DNA from: Psoroptes ovis
Taxonomy: Eukaryota; Arthropoda; Arachnida; Sarcoptiformes; Psoroptidae
Assembly: GCA_002943765.1 (NCBI GenBank)
Contig: PQWQ01000023.1
Coordinates: forward strand, 250,501-314,500
Length of the DNA: 64,000 nt
Direction of reading: 5' to 3'
The notes beneath the pieces were generated by a model. The model worked only from the letters and a program-made list of their open reading frames with translations. It did no database searches and was not told the origin of the DNA. Positions 57,330 to 64,000 of the stretch are shown here, piece after piece. How positions within the stretch are numbered: the first letter of the stretch is position 1; each line of letters begins with the position of its first letter. The translations under genes were made by a program, and so were the position numbers.

Positions 57330-57956
57330 TATTTGGAGGGTTGATTGATTATTTGATTGGTCAATATGATTATAAGAGGGATCAGGCATTAATAATTGAT
57401 TGAATGTGTGTTTCAATGATTGAAATATGATCGAATCGAATTGATTGTTTACAAAGCTGGTGATCGATAATAATAACCAACGATTGATGGTCAAAACATT
57501 TTGCTCAGCTGTCAAATGGTTAAATAATGCACATGATTTCATAGACGATAATGAAACAATAACAAATGTCAATGTTTGTTTTGGTTTATTTGTTGTTGAA
57601 TAAAATCGTTCGATATCAATAAAATGGTGAAATAAAAGAGAGCATTAAGTAGTATCAGCATCAACAGCATCAATATTTTACAAGGCAAATACCAATAAAA
57701 AACAAGATGGAAGCACCTGTTCGAATTTACTGTTTGGTTGGCTGATTGAACATATGGTAATATAATTGATCGTTTAAATTATGAATTTTCAATTGAAATT
57801 CAATGATTATTGATTGATTATGTTCATTGATTCTTTATGATGATTCATCAATTTTCATCTGTTCATTGATTGATTTTTTTATTCGTATTAGAACTTGTAT
57901 CGACCATTATTTTTGCCCAAAATCTGATATATTCATTTAAAATTGAAGCAAAAAAT
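57330..57956. other. divergent intergenic region JMJD6 / ALG6
   Basis: These 627 bp hold both promoters. AT-rich; a short ORF start (ATG at 57708) on the plus strand could be an ALG6 leader or upstream ORF. Nothing else stands out. Confidence 0.45.
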
Positions 57957-60064
57957 ATGGATAAAACAATAATATTTTTCATATTATTATCATTATTAAT
58001 ACGATGGTTAGTATCATTAGGACCGTATTCAGGCCAGAATCAACCACCAATGTTCGGTGATTATGAAGCACAAAGACATTGGATGGAAATAACAGTAAAT
58101 CTGCCGTTGAATGAATGGTATCGGAATACAACTGATAATGATTTGAATTATTGGGGTTTAGATTATCCACCATTGACAGCATATCATAGTTATTTAATGG
58201 GTAAAATGTAAGTTATCGAATTTCGAACTCATTCAAATTCATTTTTTGATAATCGAATCTTTTTCAGGGCTCAATACCTGAATCCAAAATGGATCGAATT
58301 ACACCAGTCACGTGGTTTTGAAAGTTATTATCATAAGCTATTTATGAGATCTACCGGTTTGTTCCAATTATTATTTGAATTTTCAATTTAAATTAATGAT
58401 TTCTCCTGAATTCTTAGTGTTCATCAGTGATATATTGATTTATACATCAGCATTCATGTATTATTCAATATATCAACAACGAAATTCGCATCAACATGAA
58501 TATGATCAATATTTCTTGAACAATTTATTCATACCTGGATTGATATTGATTGATTATGGTCATTTTCAATATAATTCAATTGCATTGGGCCTAGTTTTTT
58601 GGACATTTATTTGCCTAACAATGAATAAGGATTTATTGGCATCAGCATTGTTTTGTATGGCAATCAATTATAAACAAATGTCACTGTATTATTCCTTACC
58701 TGTCTTTTTCCTACTGCTCAAACGTTGTTTCAATCAAGCTACTTTCATTGGAAAACTATGGAAGTTCATAACCTTATCATCGATTGTATTGATTTCAATG
58801 ACCGTGATTTGGCTCCCGTATTTGAATGATTTGAATTCAATAATTCAAATCATTAATCGAATATTCCCATTGAAACGTGGTATTTATGAAGATAAAGTTG
58901 CCAATTTTTGGTATTGTTTATCGATTGTGATTAAAATAAAGAATTATTTCACTGAAAATCAATTAGCATTGTTCAGCACTGCGGCAACACTGCTGTCATC
59001 AGCGCCAAGCTGCTACATGTTGTTCATGCATAATTCAATGCAACAATTTAAATATTCATTGGTGAGTTTACAATAATATTGATCGAGATAACCCATTGAA
59101 TTTTGAATTAATCTTTGATTTCATCACATAGTTGACAGTATCAATGTCATTTTACCTGTTTTCATTTCAAGTACATGAGAAAACGATTCTGTTCATCAAT
59201 CTGTAAGTTTTGATTGATTTGAATTGATTAATTCAACTAATTCAAATCTATTCAAGGGCCATTATGTTATTGAATTATCATTACCCGATAATGGTCACAT
59301 GGTTTTCGTTGATTGCCGCATTCAGGTTAGTTTTAAATCAATAAATATTAGGCTGTCCCGAAAGTTCTGACCGATTTTCATGAGCAACTCTATTGAAAAA
59401 TTGGCAAGAATTTACCGGACAACGTAATATATCAAATCATATTACACTTGAAATGATGAAAATGCAGGGGTACTGATGTTTGGGCCGCAAAGATGGCCAA
59501 AAAATAATTCAAACGGTTGAATTATTTTGGACAAAACGCATATTCACTGATCTTATTGATGAACATGATTTGTTGCATTTGAATGCTTAAGGAATTCTTA
59601 TTAATTTGTTTCAATTTTTATTTCAATTGAATAGCCTGTTACCATTGCTGATCAAAGATAATCTGATAATTCAATATTTTGCCGTCACAATCATTTATAT
59701 GGCAATCAATTACAATTCATTGGTCAGAACGTATCGAAATTCATCGAAAATTCTTCAAAATTTATTTTCATCTTCAGTGATTTTAATATTCATATTAAGC
59801 ATATCATCATTGCTGATACCATCACCATTCGAGCGATATCCACATTTACATACATTAATCAATTGTTTATATTCATTCATACATTTTGCTGGGTTTTATT
59901 TGTATTTTCTTCACCAACAATGGTCGGATTATCGTCGTACATCAATTAAGCAAAGTAATAGGCTAAGAAATAGATATGAGACTCATCATAATGCAGGTAA
60001 TGACATGAACAATCTAAACATTTACACTGTTATTAGGCCAAGACAAAAGGTAAAACATAATTGA
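57957..60064 (+). CDS. ALG6: ALG6 alpha-1,3-glucosyltransferase
   Basis: Exons 57957-58207, 58268-58356, 58418-59061, 59132-59202, 59257-59325 and 59635-60064 keep frame and give 517 residues (human 507). ALG6 adds the first glucose to the lipid-linked N-glycan precursor in the ER membrane. Matches: RWLVSLGPYSG, PPMFGDYEAQRHWMEI, NYWGLDYPPLTAYHS, SRGFESYYHKLFMRST, LILIDYGHFQYNS, ALFCMAINYKQM, EDKVANFW, SFQVHEKTILF and FSLLPLLIKDNL. Many hydrophobic helices are evident. Intron 5 (309 bp) is the longest and holds a palindromic mini-element. The stop is only 33 bp from that of IFT81. Confidence 0.96.
59348..59427. mobile_element. palindromic mini-element copy G in ALG6 intron
   Basis: Ends ttaggctgtcccgaaagtt and ccggacaacgtaa, partly decayed. 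The left half matches subfamily 1 (gagcaactctattg) and the right half (attggcaagaatt) subfamily 2, as if recombined. Confidence 0.8.
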
Positions 60065-60097
60065 TTCGATTTGATTGATTGGATTGATTTGTTTCAA

Positions 60098-62280
60098 TTA
60101 TTCAATAATTAAATGATCTTTGACAACGATTTGATTATTATTATTCCCACCACCATTGTTGCCAGTGTTATTTTCATATTTTTGACTCAATAAACGTTGT
60201 TTACATTCGAAAATAATTCTTAAATCACGCCACATTTCAATTTGTGCCCGATAATATTGTTCATTTTTTTCCCATTCCACACGTTGTTGTTGAAGAGTAT
60301 GTTTTAATTGATTTTCTGAATCAATTTCTTTTGATAATTGTTCTTGAAGATTATTGTCATCATTATTATCCAATAATGTTTGTAATTCACTTTGTTTAAT
60401 CAATAATTTTGTTTGTAATTCAAATTGTTTCATATATAAATCATTATAATCAATCAACAGTCGTTCGAATTTTGATTTTTCACGACTCAATTCTGATTCT
60501 TGACTAGCAGCTGCTGTATCATACATACGTTTTTTCATTGAATATTCATTATCATATTCGATCAATTCTTCTTTTAGAATTTGATTTTCCTTGGTCAATG
60601 ATATTACCGATGATTTAACCAGGTCTAATTGATCTTGTAATTCAGTGATTAATGAATTTAGCTTATCATTGTCCATTTTTTCCAATGAATCACCTTCGTC
60701 GTCATCATTATAATCGGATAATGATAACAATTTTGATTCATTCATGTGAAAATAGCCACGCAAATCCAAAGAGGTTTCATTATCATCAATTTCTTTCATT
60801 GTTTCTTTTTCTTGTTGCCGAAGTGATCGTAATTTTGATTGTAGCTCATCACAATCACTATTAATACGTTGTAGTTCGACATTCATTTCATTCATTTCGG
60901 ATTCACGTTTCGATAATTTCTCGATGTATAATTTGAGCTGTCAAACAAAAAATGAAATAAACATTCGATCTAAGATATTAACTGGTTACTTACAGCATCA
61001 AAATCAAATTGTTTATCAAAATTCAATGATAATTTCGAACGTAACTCCACCAATTCACGTTGTTTTTGTTGAATTTTCATCTGTAATTGTTCATATTTTG
61101 ATTGGATTTCATCTTTTTTCTGTGAAACTAATTTAACATTTTGACGATAATGCAGTAAACGATTATCGACGCTATCATCCATCAATCGATTATCTGAATT
61201 TTGATCCAAACGTTTATCCAGTAGCTTTTTTTCGACCAATTCATTAATTTCATTCGTAAGCAGCTGGATTTGTTTCACTGTTTTCTGAAGATTTTCAGTG
61301 ATCAGGTTTTCATCAATTTGTTGCTGCTGTTGGATTTGTTCCATCATTTGTACCGACTCACGAACGTCGTTCAATTCATTCGGCAGAATATACTTGCAAA
61401 GATTAGTTTTGATATCGATTTCATCTTTAAAACGATATAGAATTAAATCGAATGAATTGTTTGCAATTGATTGTTGCCAATCTTGTACATTTGATTCTTG
61501 CAATTCGAGCTGTTGTTGTTGCAGTCTGGCTTTAGCTTGTTGAATTTTATCTTTTTGCATTTTCAATTGTGACCGCAATCGATCATTTTCATTACGTTTT
61601 TGTATGTATTGTTTAATGAGTTCGAATTTTTTTAGAATTGATTGATCATCATCATCCGAATGATTATGATATAAATCGATGTCAATACGTCGTTTAATCA
61701 TTTCCAGCTTGCTCATCAGTTGATCCCTTTCCAATTCCATTTGTTTAATATCTTTTTGCAGTTCAATAATTGAATCAATTGATTTCTTTTGTTGCTCATT
61801 GGTTGCATGGATACGTTTAAATTCTTCGATTAAATTCAAATATTGCCGATACAATTGTTGAATATCTTGATCACCTTCCAATTCGGTGGGTAGCTCAATT
61901 TTTACGAGGAAATGTGAAAGATATGCACGTTTTTTCAATAATGGTATACGATGTAGTAGCCAATCATAAATATCAATCATTAAATCTTTATTTGAAATTA
62001 ATAAATTTTTACGAAATTCTTGTGGATTTGTATAATCATTGCTCGTTAATGATGGTTGATATTTAAATATACGCAGCGTATCAAGTATGGTTGTAATAAT
62101 ATCTTCAATATTACCTTGTCTTATTGGTGGTAAATTTAATTTCGGATCGATCGAGTTCAATATCAGTATCAATAGGTCTAAACGTTGTTCATCACGTAAA
62201 TTATCGAATGATATTAAATTAAAATTTTGATTAAATGGAGGCTGATTTAATTCATCGATTATGAATTTGATTCGATCCAT
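60098..62280 (-). CDS. IFT81: intraflagellar transport protein 81
   Basis: Exons 62280-60994 and 60937-60098 keep frame and give 708 residues (human 676). IFT81 with IFT74 carries tubulin in the IFT-B complex along cilia. The N-terminal CH-like tubulin-binding domain reads DRIKFIIDELNQPPFNQNFN and LRIFKYQPSL; then LLHRIPLLKKRAYLSHFLVK matches human [20 protein letters not shown]. The rest is coiled coil with a C-terminal MWRDLRIIFECKQRLL (human MWRDLEQLMECKKQCF) and an Asn/Gly-rich tail. Its presence indicates that this animal keeps ciliated cells, most likely sensory neurons. Confidence 0.95.
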
Positions 62281-62834
62281 TCTGTTTTACTTGGATTAAT
62301 AGTGATAATTCTTGATTGAATCAATCTAATTGACTGCAACGAAGGTAATAAGGCCCGAGCAAAGCTTCAAATCAAACAAACAAACCATAGGTTGCCAATG
62401 GCAACCGGTTAAACCGTAAAATAATTTATTTATTCATTTTTAAATGAAGAAAAAATAATAATTAAAATCTAACATAATTATAATAATAATAATGATAATT
62501 ATATAAAAAATATTCACATACATAAATTATCATAAAACACAGCTTTTTTTCAAAGGCTAAAATTATATCACTGGGCACAAAATTTGATAAAATAAAACAT
62601 TAACAAATAACAACAAATAATACTAATGATAATAATAATAATAATTAGAATAACAAACAATTAAAATAATTACACAAATAATTTATTAGGCTGTCCGTAA
62701 AGTTCTGGCCGATTTTCATTCAGCAACTCTATTCGATTAAGCCGAATAAACTATTCGGACAACCTAAATATATGGTGGAGAATTTTCAAACAAAAATCAA
62801 CCAACTAATGATCAACCATGGAACGATGTGTTTT
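62281..62834. other. spacer IFT81 / myosin V 3' end
   Basis: These 554 bp lie between two minus-strand genes and contain a palindromic mini-element (62686-62767) and AT-rich sequence with (aat)n runs near 62480-62500 and 62625-62645. Confidence 0.5.
62686..62767. mobile_element. palindromic mini-element copy H (subfamily 1)
   Basis: Ends ttaggctgtccgtaaagtt and aactattcggacaacctaa-like arms; core has cagcaactctattcgattaa, matching copy D. Confidence 0.85.
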
Positions 62835-64000
62835 TCAGATTTTTTCCAAATAACGTTCTAAACGTTGTAAACAGATTGGTATATCAATTTTTCGGAAATC
62901 ACATTCCAAATCAGTAGCTTGTAATATGTTTGTATCCATTTTGGTTTGAACACTTGTTTGCATAAGGTACGGAATGCCTAGGGGGAATTTTTTCGCCGTA
63001 CCCAGCAAATATTTCGATGTTGATGCCGTTTTAGCAGCAGTTAATGTTGCATATTTTCCTGTCGATGCTGCTGCTGCTGCTGAAGATGATGAGTCTAAAA
63101 ATGATTCGAAATTAAAATCATTGAAATCGATTTTAATCAATTCGAATTGATTCGAATGACTTACTTGTAGCAGCCGTTCCATTCTTTTGACGATCCGTTT
63201 CCAATTCTTTCATTAGATTATCAATGAAATTTTTCGATATTACTTCAGCATCCGATGGTGTATACATGTTGATAATTTTAAATATTTGAGGTATACTGTT
63301 TTGTGTTTGATTCGATTAAAATAGAAATTAAATTAAGCTTCGAATTCAATTTGGATTAATTTAAAATAACACATACGTTAATGATTTCGTTGTCAACACT
63401 ATGGCCGGTATTTGCTTTTCGGTTTTCGATGATATCAGCAATTTGGTAGCCTGTAAAATTGGATCCATTTGTGCTTTCACTTCTTCCCAATTCATTATTT
63501 TATTTTCACGCAGAAATTGTTCAAATAATGATATATTATATACGATTTCAATTGCACGTTCATTAGTACAGAGATCTTTACGAAGCATAAGATTATTGAT
63601 GGCTGTTGCACCGATAAAATAGAAAATCTGTTTTTTTCGATGTAAATGAATCAATGAATAACCTTATAAATTCAAAACTTGTCCAAAAAAAACTTACTTG
63701 TCGAAAAAATTGAAATGAAAAATGATCATCAACACGATGTATTCGAAACAGTGCTTGTATGTTTGATAGCTCTTTAAACAGGGTATGTATTTCATATTCA
63801 GTTGGTGATGGTGGACCAGAATCAGGGTCAGATGAACTATCATCACGCCTGAAGAATTGTGGAAAATAATCAAGATTAATAATCGAAGATATACACACAG
63901 AAAAATGACATACTTTTGCCGCAAGGACATTCCAGATAATTCTTGATGTTCCAACACTGCCGGTACAATCAATGGTGTGATACGTTTCTGGAAAATATCG
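62835..64000 (-). CDS. MYO5: class V myosin, C-terminal dilute-domain end (5' part cut by window edge)
   Basis: Visible exons 64000-63914, 63848-63698, 63627-63377, 63295-63165 and 63094-62835 keep frame. Myosin V carries vesicles and organelles along actin; the dilute (DIL) domain binds cargo. Seen in order: PAVLEHQELSGM, FRQIFYFIGATAINNLMLRK (human KQMFYIIGAITLNNLLLRK), YNISLFEQFLRENKIMNW, PILQATKLLISSKTE, and SLTIPQIFKIINMYTP (human TAQIVKVLNLYTP). An Ala/Ser-rich insert precedes the C-terminal KKFPLGIPYLMQ. The protein ends LQRLERYLEKI. Motor, IQ and coiled-coil parts lie beyond the window. Confidence 0.92.

Noticed and set aside
57330..57572. 81-codon N-terminal extension of JMJD6
   Set aside because: It is in frame, but the sequence is unlike JMJD6 and the family start fits the ATG at 57329.
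1..64000. tRNA genes signalled by frequent gttcgaat words
   Set aside because: The word is common throughout this genome; no cloverleaf with A box and acceptor stem was found near any instance I inspected.

Overview
The window is nuclear DNA of a small, compact arthropod genome. It is roughly 70% AT, with introns mostly 55-100 bp, many Asn, Gln, His and Ser homopolymer runs in proteins, frequent tcgaat words, and animal genes throughout. Gene content (lingerer, caskin, myosin V, JMJD6, IFT81, a ZIP8/14-type transporter) is metazoan and arthropod. The overall style suggests an astigmatid mite such as Dermatophagoides or a relative; that taxon call is inference from composition and intron style, not from a marker gene. 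I found no rRNA, no convincing tRNA and no CRISPR.

I reconstructed 25 protein genes, exon by exon, from splice sites and reading-frame phase. Both window edges cut a gene. Layout: 1-2.3 kb, TUG/ASPSCR1 (5' cut) and ribosomal protein eS1 (RPS3A); 2.4-5.1 kb, a neprilysin-family protein that has lost its zinc site; 6.5-10.3 kb, OPA1; 11.8-14.8 kb, a ZIP8/14-like metal transporter and complex I subunit NDUFS7; 15.4-20.1 kb, lingerer (UBAP2-like); 22.4-25.8 kb, a divergent unconventional myosin; 26.4-30.1 kb, a caskin carrying only the C-terminal SAM half; 30.3-32.0 kb, an intronless Ser/Thr kinase; 33.7-34.5 kb, an unrecognised secreted protein with a duplicated motif; 35.1-37.5 kb, an SBK-type kinase; 39.9-41.7 kb, quiescin sulfhydryl oxidase with a damaged thioredoxin site; 42.8-44.1 kb, two small unrecognised genes, one with an array of LC8-dynein-binding-like motifs; 44.3-50.1 kb, MED10, HDAC6 and eRF3; 50.5-51.5 kb, GET4; 52.7-57.3 kb, MMACHC, GTPBP6/HflX and JMJD6; 58.0-62.3 kb, ALG6 and IFT81; 62.8-64 kb, the C-terminal end of myosin V.

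The genes do not form one pathway. Genes of related location sit near each other (OPA1 and NDUFS7; MMACHC and GTPBP6 sharing a 332-bp divergent promoter), and several neighbours are packed tightly: stop codons of ALG6 and IFT81 are 33 bp apart, and MED10 and HDAC6 start codons are 198 bp apart.

Most interesting non-genic content: a family of about 80-bp near-palindromic elements (8 copies, two sequence subfamilies) with mariner-like ends, clustered at 32-40 kb, and a 44-bp minisatellite at 51.9-52.5 kb built from two unit variants. Most interesting genic content: the pseudo-neprilysin, the QSOX with an APEC instead of CxxC site, the duplicated-motif secreted protein, the LC8-motif protein and the caskin without ankyrin repeats.
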